Shown here piece by piece: positions 1 through 7,164 of a DNA stretch of 64,000 nucleotides. The DNA is from Methylocapsa sp. S129. GTDB taxonomy: Bacteria > Pseudomonadota > Alphaproteobacteria > Rhizobiales > Beijerinckiaceae. Each line of letters opens with the position of its first letter. Positions within the stretch are counted from its first letter, which is position 1. The notes beneath the pieces were generated by a model, which was given only the letters and a program-made list of their open reading frames with translations, was not told the origin of the DNA and did no database searches. Location of the stretch: positions 789,125 through 853,124 of the forward strand of contig NZ_LMUI01000011.1 of the NCBI RefSeq assembly GCF_009765995.1. The letters are read 5' to 3'. A program made the position numbers and the translations under genes.

Positions 1-83
1 CGCTAAAAACCGATCAGGTCGCGGGCGGCGAGCAGCGCGCCGGCAACGATGCACGCGTTGCGAAAACGCCTTTTCGGAGGTTA

Positions 84-119
84 ATGTCCGGCCTCCTCGG
101 CATGGTGCGCGTGCGATGA
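84..119 (+). other. 11-codon leader ORF overlapping the FkbM gene start
   Basis: An ATG at 84 sits three bases after a strong GGAGG at 76-80 and opens a reading frame of 11 codons whose TGA (117-119) overlaps the ATG of the next gene (116-118). The methyltransferase start itself has no close Shine-Dalgarno. Ribosomes terminating here could therefore reinitiate on the larger gene, but this is an inference from position only and the peptide has no recognisable content. Nothing else is recognised in bases 1-83. Confidence 0.3.
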
Positions 120-946
120 GCAATCCGATCGGCGTCCAATCGCCAACAATTGTCGTGGAGAGTATTTTCGGGCCCCTCGTCGCCTTCGAGAATGATTTCG
201 CTACACGACAGATCGCAACCTATGGTGCGCATACTCGGAATGAGATCGCGCTGTTGCGCAGCTTCGTCGATGAGGGCGATCTCGTCTACGACATCGGGGC
301 GCATATCGGCGGCTTCGCCATACCGCTTGCGGCGGCGGCGGGAGAAACCGGAAAAGTGATCGCGGTCGAAGCCGACGCGCAGAGTTTTCCGTTGCTTTGG
401 CAGAATCTCCGCAATCGGGGATTGGTCGGGAGGGTCGTTCCGGTGCACGGCATAGCGGGTGGCCAAGAGGGGCGACACACGCCGCGCCGCACTGGCGGAC
501 ACACCAGCGCCACCTATTTCATTTCCGATTCCGCAGGCGAGGCCGCGGTCACGTTCAAGCTCGACGACTTGCACGCCTGCTTCGGCGGTGTGCGGCGCGC
601 GGCGGTGATCAAGATCGACGTGGAGGGAATGGAACTCGCGGTTCTGCGCTCGGCCGAGGGCGTCATCGCTCGCGACAGACCGCTCCTTTATGTCGAGATC
701 GTGGGCGAACAAATGGCGCGTTACGGCGTCGGCCATATCGATGTCGAAACATTTCTACGCCCTTATGGCTATCGCTTCTTCCGCAATGTCGGCGAGCGCA
801 ATTCTGATAACGACGCCTTCACTTTGGTCGAACTCGCGAACCTCGCCGCGGGTGGCGGCTTCTACGACGTGCTGGCCATACCTGTGGATAACGCGAGACT
901 CGGGCGCGCGGAACAAGCGGTCGCCGCCGGAGCGCTGCGCGGTTAG
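116..946 (+). CDS. FkbM family SAM-dependent methyltransferase
   Basis: A 276-residue class I methyltransferase of the FkbM family, which usually O-methylates sugars or polyketide- and glycan-like acceptors. The SAM-binding loop DIGAHIGG lies at residues 59-66, the acidic residue following strand 2 is in VEAD (84-87), and the family signature IKIDVEGMELAVL is at about 165-177. There is no signal peptide or membrane segment, so it is cytosolic. Upstream lies only a tiny leader ORF, and the next gene is convergent. The acceptor cannot be read from sequence. No sugar biosynthesis genes flank it here, although the left neighbour lies outside the window. Confidence 0.85.
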   Translation: MSNPIGVQSPTIVVESIFGPLVAFENDFATRQIATYGAHTRNEIALLRSFVDEGDLVYDIGAHIGGFAIPLAAAAGETGKVIAVEADAQSFPLLWQNLRNRGLVGRVVPVHGIAGGQEGRHTPRRTGGHTSATYFISDSAGEAAVTFKLDDLHACFGGVRRAAVIKIDVEGMELAVLRSAEGVIARDRPLLYVEIVGEQMARYGVGHIDVETFLRPYGYRFFRNVGERNSDNDAFTLVELANLAAGGGFYDVLAIPVDNARLGRAEQAVAAGALRG

Positions 947-954
947 CCGAGCGG

Positions 955-1926
955 TCAGAACCGCTCGCCCACCATTTCCTCGCTCTTGGCCCACAGCGCC
1001 TTGGCGTGCTCCGGGTCGAGCGCATAGTCGCGCACGCCGGCCATGACCTCCGCGCCTTCGACGCGTTGCGCCACATGGCAGTCCTCGCAATAGCGACCGC
1101 CGACTTCGTCTGCGGAGGCGACGATTCCGGCCCAGACCGACGTCGCCGCGCCCTGCGGGATGGTCTTGTAGGTAAAGGGCGGCAAGCCCGCCGCGGCATT
1201 GGCCGCATTGATCCGCTCAATGCGGCCTGTCAATTGCTGCCTGACCTCGGGCGTCAAGTAGCGGCTAAGCTCAGTCTGGATGCCGCCCGGATGCAGGGCC
1301 GTCGCCCGCACCCCATTCGCCTTGTGGCGCCGGTCGAACTCGACGGCGAACAATATGTTGGCGGTCTTCGAACGGCCATAGGCCCCGAACTCGGTATAGG
1401 GGGTGCGTTCGAAGTTCGGGTCGTCGAGGTCGACGTCGGAGAAGCGGTGGCCCGCCGAGGACAGGTTGACGAGGCGCGAGCCGGGCTTCAGCAGCGAGGC
1501 GATGCGGTTGACGAAGACGAAATGGCCGAGGTGGTTGGTGCCGAACTGGGTTTCGAAGCCGTCGGACGTCTGGCTCTTCGGACAGGCCATGATTCCGGCG
1601 TTGGCTATAACGAGGTCGAACGGTTTGCCGGCGGAAACCAGGGCGTCGGCGCAGGCGCGCACGCTGGCGAGCGAGGCGAGATCGAGTTCGATCAGCTCCA
1701 GCCCGCCGCCGTTCGCGGCCTGGGCGCGAACCTCTTCGGTCGCGGCCTTGGCCTTGTTCAGGTCGCGCGCGGCGCCGACCACCAAGGCGCCATGGGCGGA
1801 CAGGGCGCGGGCGGTTTCGACGCCAAGCCCGGCGGAGGCGCCCGTGACGAGAATGCGCTTGCCTCTGAGGTCCACGCCTGCAAGGACTTCGTCCGTTGTC
1901 GAAGTCGCTCCAAATGGTCCGGTCAT
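955..1926 (-). CDS. Short-chain dehydrogenase/reductase, retinol dehydrogenase-like
   Basis: A 323-residue SDR resembling the retinol dehydrogenase / WW-domain oxidoreductase branch. It has the cofactor loop TGASAGLG near residue 30, the NAG motif in IANAGIMA, the catalytic serine in LSSAGH and the YGRSK tyrosine-lysine pair. The substrate is unknown; such proteins reduce carbonyl compounds with NADPH. The ATG at 1926 follows GGAGA at a suitable distance. It is divergent from a TetR regulator at 2068, with a perfect palindrome between them, so repression by that regulator is likely. It ends eight bases from the convergent FkbM gene. Confidence 0.85.
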   Translation of the reverse strand: MTGPFGATSTTDEVLAGVDLRGKRILVTGASAGLGVETARALSAHGALVVGAARDLNKAKAATEEVRAQAANGGGLELIELDLASLASVRACADALVSAGKPFDLVIANAGIMACPKSQTSDGFETQFGTNHLGHFVFVNRIASLLKPGSRLVNLSSAGHRFSDVDLDDPNFERTPYTEFGAYGRSKTANILFAVEFDRRHKANGVRATALHPGGIQTELSRYLTPEVRQQLTGRIERINAANAAAGLPPFTYKTIPQGAATSVWAGIVASADEVGGRYCEDCHVAQRVEGAEVMAGVRDYALDPEHAKALWAKSEEMVGERF

Positions 1927-2018
1927 GATTTTCTCCGCTGTTTGGCGTCAATCTCCATCCGCGCCAAGCCGGGCCGCGATGATTGCCAAAAGCTGGCGAG
2001 GCCTGTAAGCGGAGGATG

Positions 2019-2037
2019 TCTCCGTCATATACGGAGA
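2019..2037. promoter_or_regulatory. Perfect 19-bp inverted repeat, candidate TetR operator
   Basis: The arms TCTCCGT (2019-2025) and ACGGAGA (2031-2037) are exact reverse complements separated by CATAT. The site lies between the divergent SDR (start 1926) and TetR gene (start 2068). This is where TetR-family repressors typically bind to control themselves and the neighbour. A further partial copy of the half-site (CTCCGTT) follows at about 2042-2048. Confidence 0.6.
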
Positions 2038-2067
2038 GGCCCTCCGTTTATCAAGGGACTGTAAATT

Positions 2068-2709
2068 GTGAACGCCAAGGCCGAGAGGCCAGCCCTTCGC
2101 AGACCGCGAGAGAAGCATGCGGAGGCTGCGGCGCCCCTGCGGAAGCCGCGCGCGGACGGGCAACGGAACCGCGAACGGCTGATGGAATCGGCGAAGGCGG
2201 CGTTCGCCGATCTCGGCGCGGAAGTGAGCCTCGACGAAATCGCCCGCCGCGCAGGCGTCGGGATCGGCACGTTGTATCGGCATTTTCCGACTCGCGGCGC
2301 GATCGTTGAGGCGGTTTACCGCCGCGAGGTCCAGCAATTGGCCGGTTCGGCGACGCGCCTTCTCGCGTCGTTGGCGCCCGGCGAGGCTCTGCACGAATGG
2401 ATGCGGCTGTTCGTCGACTACGTCGCCACGAAGAAGGTCATCGCGCCTGCTCTGGGGTCTATCGGCGGCGGCGCATCGCAGCTCTATGCATCCTCGGGCG
2501 CACAGATCACCGACGCGATGCGTTTGCTCGTGGACCGCGCGGGCGCCATCGGCGCCATCCGTCCGGACGTCGATTCGAACGATCTTTTGCGGGCGCTGGT
2601 CGGCTTCACCTATGGCGTCGCCAGCCCGGACTGGCAGGCCAGCGCGCTACGCCTGATCGACATCCTGATGGACGGCTTGCGGCCGCCGCGTCCGATCCGC
2701 GCTCCGTAG
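2068..2709 (+). CDS. TetR/AcrR family transcriptional regulator
   Basis: A 213-residue repressor. The N-terminal helix-turn-helix spans roughly residues 30-75: a helix containing LMESAKAAFADLG, then SLDEIARRAGVGIGTLYRHFPTRGAIVEAVY, a classic TetR recognition region. The C-terminal ligand domain has no diagnostic motif. Translation starts at a GTG (2068) preceded by AAGGGA about ten bases upstream. It is divergent from the SDR at 955-1926 and probably regulates it through the palindrome at 2019-2037. The inducer is unknown. The 218 bases after its stop contain nothing recognisable. Confidence 0.88.
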   Translation: MNAKAERPALRRPREKHAEAAAPLRKPRADGQRNRERLMESAKAAFADLGAEVSLDEIARRAGVGIGTLYRHFPTRGAIVEAVYRREVQQLAGSATRLLASLAPGEALHEWMRLFVDYVATKKVIAPALGSIGGGASQLYASSGAQITDAMRLLVDRAGAIGAIRPDVDSNDLLRALVGFTYGVASPDWQASALRLIDILMDGLRPPRPIRAP

Positions 2710-2928
2710 ATTTTATCGCGGGTCGCGGCCATCGCGACGCAATTCTCACATCAGCGCGGTCCGTTCGCAATAACAGCCGGCTTGCAGAAGCCGCGTGTTG
2801 ATTGTCGAGGCGGACGCAATGCATTCGCCACAGGTTTGGCCATGCTGCGCTTCGCGACAATCTCCTCGGGGTGACAGCGCTCGGACCGCATGGCATGACT
2901 TTGCCGCCCCTTTACATCGGCGCCATCC

Positions 2929-3483
2929 ATGGACACGTCCCCCTCGCTCGCCGATCTGCTTCACGCCTGGCGCGATTTCTACGCGCTCGTCGGCGCGGCC
3001 TCGGCGACGCTGGTCGGCCTCTTGTTCGTCGCGGCGTCGATCGGCGCCAGCGCGTTCAGGGAAGAGCACCGCACGCCGCTGAACTCTTTCCTCACGCCGA
3101 CCGTCGTGCATTTCGCCGCGGTTTTGTTCACTTGCATATGGGGCTGCGTACCCTCGCAGAGCTGGTGGAGTTTTGGCGGCCTGCTCGGCGCCGGATGGCT
3201 GCTCGGACTGATCTATTGCGCAAGCATCGTGTTTCGCCTGATGATCCAGCGAAGGTTCAAGGTCGATCTCAGCGACCGGATATTTTACGCGGCGATCCCG
3301 GCGCTGGGATATCTCATGATGCTGATCGCGGCGGCGCTGCTGCTCATGCAACGGCCGGCGAGCGTCGAGATGATCGCCGCCGCGCTGCTGACCTTACTGT
3401 TCGCCGGCATTCGCAACGCCTGGGACATGACCCTATGGACCGCGACGAAGTCGCCGCCCGGCGGAGAGCCTCCGCCCGTTTAA
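2929..3483 (+). CDS. Small integral membrane protein of unknown function
   Basis: A 184-residue protein with about four to five hydrophobic segments: near residues 18-38, 61-77, 82-103, 119-140 and 145-162. There is a conserved-looking N-terminus (DLLHAWRDFYALVGAASATLVGLLFVA) and a Pro-rich C-terminal end. The hydrophobic pattern and length fit an uncharacterised family that recurs in Proteobacteria. No enzymatic motif is visible. The start at 2929 has no strong Shine-Dalgarno. The next gene converges on it and the two share four bases at the 3' ends (3480-3483). Confidence 0.6.
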   Translation: MDTSPSLADLLHAWRDFYALVGAASATLVGLLFVAASIGASAFREEHRTPLNSFLTPTVVHFAAVLFTCIWGCVPSQSWWSFGGLLGAGWLLGLIYCASIVFRLMIQRRFKVDLSDRIFYAAIPALGYLMMLIAAALLLMQRPASVEMIAAALLTLLFAGIRNAWDMTLWTATKSPPGGEPPPV

Positions 3484-4673
3484 CCCGGCGTCCATTTCCA
3501 CTCGAATCCGTTAACGAGAACCTCCACTTCCCTAATGTCGCAGACGGATGGATCGACATAAAAAGTCATATATTGGCCAAGCTTCGCCGCTACCGGCGGA
3601 TTGAAGGGCGGCGGGATGAGGGAGATTTTTTCCACTTCCGCTTGCCGCCCGCTACTATTCTCACCCGCTTGCGCGCCGCCGCCGATCAGCAGGGCGGTCG
3701 GGTCCTGGATATAGACGCGACAATTGCCCTTGTTCACCGCAAAGCCGGTCATGGAGAAGTCGGGAGACGAGGGCGCTATTTCTATCGCTGTCGCCGCGAC
3801 GCGGTTCGAAATTCGACTGTCCGGCTGCTTCACGGTTATTTTGACGGGCGAGTAACCTTCCCCGGCGGGAGCTTCGACATAGCGTGGAGCGTTTGGGTCC
3901 GATGTCGTTGGAGGGCGCGTCGCGATAGCGCCGCCGGCTGGAGTTTGCGTGTCGCGAGCGGCCATCGCGTTGAGCGCATCGAGGCTCGTTCGCGCCGGCC
4001 CATAGCCGTGGTCGGCGGCCAATGCGTACCATTTCATCGCCTGGCTGGCGTCGCGCTCCACGCCTTGACCTCTAGCGTATAAATCTCCCAGAGCGTTTTC
4101 GGCCGGGGCGAAGCCTTGCGAAGCGGCCAGACGCAGCAGCCTCTCCGCCTCCGCGTAATCCCGCGCCACGCCTTGGCCCAGGACATACAGCGATCCGAGA
4201 GCGGCTTGCGCCGGCGCGAGCCCCTGATCGGCGGCGAGCCGGTCCCATTTGGCCGCTTCGCCGTAATCTTTCTCGACGCCCTGGCCGTTGAAATAGAGGG
4301 AGCCGAGATTGACTTCGGCGAGCGCGAAATTCGACCTCGCCGCTTTCAGGAAAAATTTCAGCGCGTTGGGAAAGTCCTTGTTCGCATCGTACGCGCGGCC
4401 CAGTTGGAAATTCAGTCTGGCCGAGTCAGGGTTTTTGGCCACAGCGTCGAGACAGGCGGGAATGGCAGTCTTCGGATCGATTTTGCTGAAAGGGATTCCG
4501 GCGACGGGGCTCATTTTATCGAAGTCGCTCGCGGCGTCGCGATCGCAATCGGTGACGGCAGCTTGCGGCTCCGGCGAGTTCGCCGTCTGGGCTATGGCGA
4601 TATGCAATCCGGCGCCGCATGAGGCGGCGACCCATACGATTACTGGAATTTTGAGCTTATGCGCCGATTTCAT
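3480..4673 (-). CDS. Secreted Sel1-repeat (TPR-like) protein
   Basis: A 397-residue protein. The ATG at 4673 gives a good signal peptide (MKSAHKLKIPVIVWVAASC then a hydrophobic stretch ending AIAQ). A longer upstream reading frame only translates a palindromic repeat and is not accepted. After the signal come helix-pair repeats; three clear Sel1 repeats carry the A..GLYxxGxGVxxDxxxAxxxxxxAAxQG pattern (for example ALGSLYVLGQGVARDYAEAE). A non-repeat C-terminal domain of about 150 residues follows. Sel1 proteins are protein-interaction scaffolds in the periplasm or envelope; the partner is unknown. Confidence 0.8.
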   Translation of the reverse strand: MKSAHKLKIPVIVWVAASCGAGLHIAIAQTANSPEPQAAVTDCDRDAASDFDKMSPVAGIPFSKIDPKTAIPACLDAVAKNPDSARLNFQLGRAYDANKDFPNALKFFLKAARSNFALAEVNLGSLYFNGQGVEKDYGEAAKWDRLAADQGLAPAQAALGSLYVLGQGVARDYAEAERLLRLAASQGFAPAENALGDLYARGQGVERDASQAMKWYALAADHGYGPARTSLDALNAMAARDTQTPAGGAIATRPPTTSDPNAPRYVEAPAGEGYSPVKITVKQPDSRISNRVAATAIEIAPSSPDFSMTGFAVNKGNCRVYIQDPTALLIGGGAQAGENSSGRQAEVEKISLIPPPFNPPVAAKLGQYMTFYVDPSVCDIREVEVLVNGFEWKWTPG

Positions 4674-4748
4674 ACACTGCCGCCATCGCGTCGATCCGGT
4701 TGCGGTTAGAACTCGACGAGCTTGACTTGCCGCTCGCCGCCTCTTCGC

Positions 4749-4857
4749 CGTCATGGCCGGACTTGTTCCGGCCATCCACGCGGCGCTGACGCGATACGCT
4801 CTCAAGTCTTGCGACGGCGGCGCGGCGTGGATGGCCGTGACAAGCGCGGCCATGACG
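4749..4857. repeat. Palindromic intergenic repeat with 33-bp imperfect arms
   Basis: The arm at 4749-4781 and its reverse complement at 4825-4857 agree at nearly all positions and flank a 43-base centre. Translated, the arms give the MAGLVPAIHA and MAGTSPAMT peptides often found in spurious extensions of alphaproteobacterial ORFs, the mark of a dispersed repeat family. The rest of the 362-base gap 4674-5035 holds nothing recognised. Confidence 0.75.
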
Positions 4858-5035
4858 ATCAGGCAAGCAAACCAGTATAATCAAAAAGTCTCTCTTTCAG
4901 AGGCTTGTTCAGAGGCTTGGTATCAGACGCCATCAGCGGCGGCAGGCTTTAGGTTTGTCGAGTCTCTGATAGCGGTAGGCTGCGGCCGGCATTGCAAGGC
5001 GAAGCGACCGGCACGCCGCGATCCTAGCAGCGTTT

Positions 5036-5797
5036 CTATATCGATCCGGCCTCGACCATATAATTATTCGCCGTGCACATCGCCGAATCGTCGGAAGCGA
5101 GGAACAGCGCCATGCGCGCGAGATAGACCGGTTCGATCAGGTCGGGCAGGCATTGGCGGGCGAGGTGGCGCGCGATCGCCTCAGGCTTGGCCCATAGGGC
5201 CTTCTGCCGCTCTGTCATCACCCAGCCGGGCACGATCGTGTTGACGCGGATGCGGTGCTTGCCAAGATCGCGCGCGAAAGCGCGGGTCATGCCATGCACC
5301 GCTGCTTTGGACGTGGTGTAGACGGGCATGCCGCCCGCCGCTTCGAACCATGAATTCGAGCCGAAGTTGATGATCGATCCTTTGCCGGCCGCGATCATGT
5401 CGGGCGCGACCGTCTGGATCGCAAAGAACATATGGCGAAGATTGGCGGCGATGCGCTCGTCGTAATAATCGGGGGTCACGTCCTCCCAGCCATGCCTGTC
5501 GTCGCGCGCCGCATTGTTGACGAGGACGCCGGCCGGCCCGACAGCGCTCTTCAACCTGGCGAAAGCGCTTTTAAGCGCCGCGATGTCGCGCAGATCGCAG
5601 GGCTCGAACCGCGCCGTCGCGCCCGCGCTCGTTAATTCCTCCGCCAGCTTGCGTCCGCCCTCCACATCGATGTCGACGAAACCGACATGCGCCTTTTGGG
5701 CGGCAAAAGCCCGGACCATGTCCCGTCCGATGCCCGATGCGCCGCCGGTGACGAACACGACAGCGCCGTTGAGACTGGGATATTGCGCGAATGACAA
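5036..5797 (-). CDS. SDR family sugar dehydrogenase (xylose/galactose 1-dehydrogenase-like)
   Basis: A 253-residue SDR. The start is a TTG at 5797 with AAGGAG six bases upstream; the longer frame to 5896 is translated repeat. Visible motifs are TGGASGIG for NAD(P), NNAA, a serine in FGSNSW, YTTSK, and a C-terminal stretch VMTERQKALW...QCLPDLIEP...ALFLASDDSAM. That stretch resembles bacterial D-xylose/galactose 1-dehydrogenases oxidising an aldose to the lactone. Substrate assignment is inference from the similarity. It stands alone, with a large inverted repeat directly upstream. Confidence 0.8.
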   Translation of the reverse strand: MSFAQYPSLNGAVVFVTGGASGIGRDMVRAFAAQKAHVGFVDIDVEGGRKLAEELTSAGATARFEPCDLRDIAALKSAFARLKSAVGPAGVLVNNAARDDRHGWEDVTPDYYDERIAANLRHMFFAIQTVAPDMIAAGKGSIINFGSNSWFEAAGGMPVYTTSKAAVHGMTRAFARDLGKHRIRVNTIVPGWVMTERQKALWAKPEAIARHLARQCLPDLIEPVYLARMALFLASDDSAMCTANNYMVEAGSI

Positions 5798-5852
5798 AGC
5801 TTGCTCCTTGGGTGGAAAGAAAGTGCGCCGATATTCGAGGGCCGCCGCTATC

Positions 5853-6000
5853 GTCATTGCGAGCGGAGCGAAGCAACCCACGAGTCGTGACTTCACCGAT
5901 TCAAGCTAAAGCGGCGCGATCACGGTTTTTCTGATTGCACACTGTGAACAATTCAGCAAAGCCCTCGACCCCTGGGTTGCTTCGCTCCGCTCGCAATGAC
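5853..6000. repeat. Perfect 28-bp inverted repeat pair
   Basis: The bases at 5853-5880 reappear as an exact reverse complement at 5973-6000, with 92 bases between. The unit contains the core GAGCGGAGCGAAGCAA, recognisable as a dispersed bacterial intergenic palindrome family. It lies between the SDR (start 5797) and the convergently spaced ModE-like gene (stop 6011), and the left arm has been mis-translated as an N-terminal extension in the SDR frame. Confidence 0.8.
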
Positions 6001-6010
6001 AGTCGCGATC

Positions 6011-6358
6011 TCACCCGATCGCCGCCAGCGCTTTCTCCATCTGCGCGATCTCGGCCTTGGCGCCGACCCGCATCTTGCGCTCCGCTGCGCGATAGAGCGC
6101 GATGACCTGGGCGCCCGCGGCGGTCAGTTCGGCGCCGCCGCCGTTGATTCCGCCGGGCCGGGCGGCGACCAGCGGCTTGACGAACATGCGGTTCATCTCT
6201 TCGACTAGCAGCCACGCCTTGCGGTAGGACATGGAATGGGCGCGCCCCGCCGCCGAAATCGATCCGGTCTCGCCAATCGATTCGAGCAAAGCGATTTTGC
6301 CGGGGCCAAGCCGCCGGCTGTCGTCAAAATCAAGGCGAATCGTGAGGCGCGTCGGCAT
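6011..6358 (-). CDS. ModE-like winged-helix regulator lacking Mop domains
   Basis: A 115-residue protein matching only the DNA-binding half of ModE. It has LGPGKIALLESIGETGSISAAGRAHSMSYRKAWLLVEEMN at about residues 18-57, the LysR-type winged helix used by ModE, and then the wing region with the GGxxGGGAELTAAG signature. Full-length ModE carries two molybdate-binding Mop domains of about 70 residues each; here none is fused, but a free Mop protein is encoded 580 bases upstream in the same operon. It probably controls modA through the box at 7979-8002, with molybdate sensing either absent or delivered in trans. Confidence 0.8.
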   Translation of the reverse strand: MPTRLTIRLDFDDSRRLGPGKIALLESIGETGSISAAGRAHSMSYRKAWLLVEEMNRMFVKPLVAARPGGINGGGAELTAAGAQVIALYRAAERKMRVGAKAEIAQMEKALAAIG

Positions 6359-6415
6359 GGCCGTCCCTGACGTTTGCCGTGATGTTGCGTCGGATCGCGA
6401 GGCGCGGCAAGCGGC

Positions 6416-6925
6416 CTATTGCGCGGGCGCAATCGCCAGATCGATGGCGGCGGCCGGCGCGTTGCTGATCTGGACCGTCAGGGGCCCGGCCTTCAGGTCG
6501 AAGCGCACGCTTTTGCGCACGCCGGGACAACCTTTCTGCCCGGAGAAATCGGTGGATTTTACGAGAGAATTGTCCTGGACCGCGTCGATCCGCCCCTCGT
6601 CCGACAGCGTGATCTCATAGGAGCCGGCTTTGTCGATATTCGCAACGGCCAGCGTCGCGCCGAAGCCGCCAGGTTTCAGCGCCTTCTCCGGCGGCGTGCG
6701 AAACGCGACGGATTCATTGGGGGCCAAGGTGACGGCATAGCCTTGCTCCGCCGCGATCGTCGCGCCGGAAGCGACAGGCTTGCGTTCGGCGCCGAACCAG
6801 GCGCGCTCGCGCGCCACGCTCCATTTGAATTGATCGCAACCTGTCTTGTCCTGCGCCCACGCGCCGCTGCAAACGAACGCCAGCGCAAGCGTGAGGCCGA
6901 ATGCCGATATCGCGCGACCCGTCAT
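6416..6925 (-). CDS. Secreted protein of unknown function in the molybdenum operon
   Basis: A 169-residue protein with a clear signal peptide (MTGRAISAFGLTLALAFVCSGAWAQ, cleavage after AWA) and two cysteines in the mature part (CDQF near the new N-terminus and KGCPG near residue 133). The pair may form a disulfide. The rest is predicted beta-rich with no known motif. It starts at 6925 after GGAGACG and sits 12 bases downstream of mop and 57 upstream of the ModE-like gene, so it is in the molybdate operon. A role in periplasmic molybdate or molybdoenzyme handling is only a guess from context. Confidence 0.65.
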   Translation of the reverse strand: MTGRAISAFGLTLALAFVCSGAWAQDKTGCDQFKWSVARERAWFGAERKPVASGATIAAEQGYAVTLAPNESVAFRTPPEKALKPGGFGATLAVANIDKAGSYEITLSDEGRIDAVQDNSLVKSTDFSGQKGCPGVRKSVRFDLKAGPLTVQISNAPAAAIDLAIAPAQ

Positions 6926-6937
6926 CCGCTTCGTCTC

Positions 6938-7144
6938 CTAATCGATTCCGATCATCACATCCGAGGATTTGACGACCGCATAGGCCGCCTTGCCTTTGAC
7001 GAGGCCGAGTTCGTCGACGGATTCATTGGTGATGGACGCCGTGACGATGGCGCCGTTGACATCGAGGCGCACATGCGAAGTCGTCGCGCCCTTGGTGATT
7101 TCGACGATCTTGCCTTTGAGGATGTTGCGCGCGCTGATTTTCAT
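6938..7144 (-). CDS. mop: Molbindin, single Mop/TOBE-domain molybdate-binding protein
   Basis: A 68-residue protein consisting of one Mop domain, starting MKISARNILKGKIVEITKG and containing the typical ITNESVDELGL and AVVKSSDVMIG segments. Molbindins assemble into hexamers that bind molybdate or tungstate in the cytoplasm and buffer or sense it. The start at 7144 has AGGAG upstream. It lies 20 bases after modA. Together with the truncated ModE-like protein it looks like a ModE split into separate DNA-binding and ligand-binding pieces. Confidence 0.88.
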   Translation of the reverse strand: MKISARNILKGKIVEITKGATTSHVRLDVNGAIVTASITNESVDELGLVKGKAAYAVVKSSDVMIGID

Positions 7145-7164
7145 GGAAAGGCGCTCCTGCCGGT

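Noticed and set aside
1-75. Minus-strand frame ending NACIVAGALLAARDLIGF at the left edge
   Set aside because: It is closed by a stop about 25 codons upstream, has no start codon and overlaps the leader of the FkbM gene; probably chance.
1006-2064. Long plus-strand frame opposite the SDR, and similar frames opposite gnd, the sugar-binding protein and the M20 peptidase
   Set aside because: Antisense shadows of well-supported genes: Arg/Gly/Asp-rich composition, no domain, no ribosome site.
4674-4853. N-terminal extension of the Sel1-repeat protein
   Set aside because: It translates a palindromic repeat; the signal peptide begins at the ATG at 4673.
5798-5896. N-terminal extension of the SDR at 5036-5797
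   Set aside because: It translates the dispersed palindrome (GCFAPLAMT peptide). A TTG at 5797 with AAGGAG gives the conserved length.
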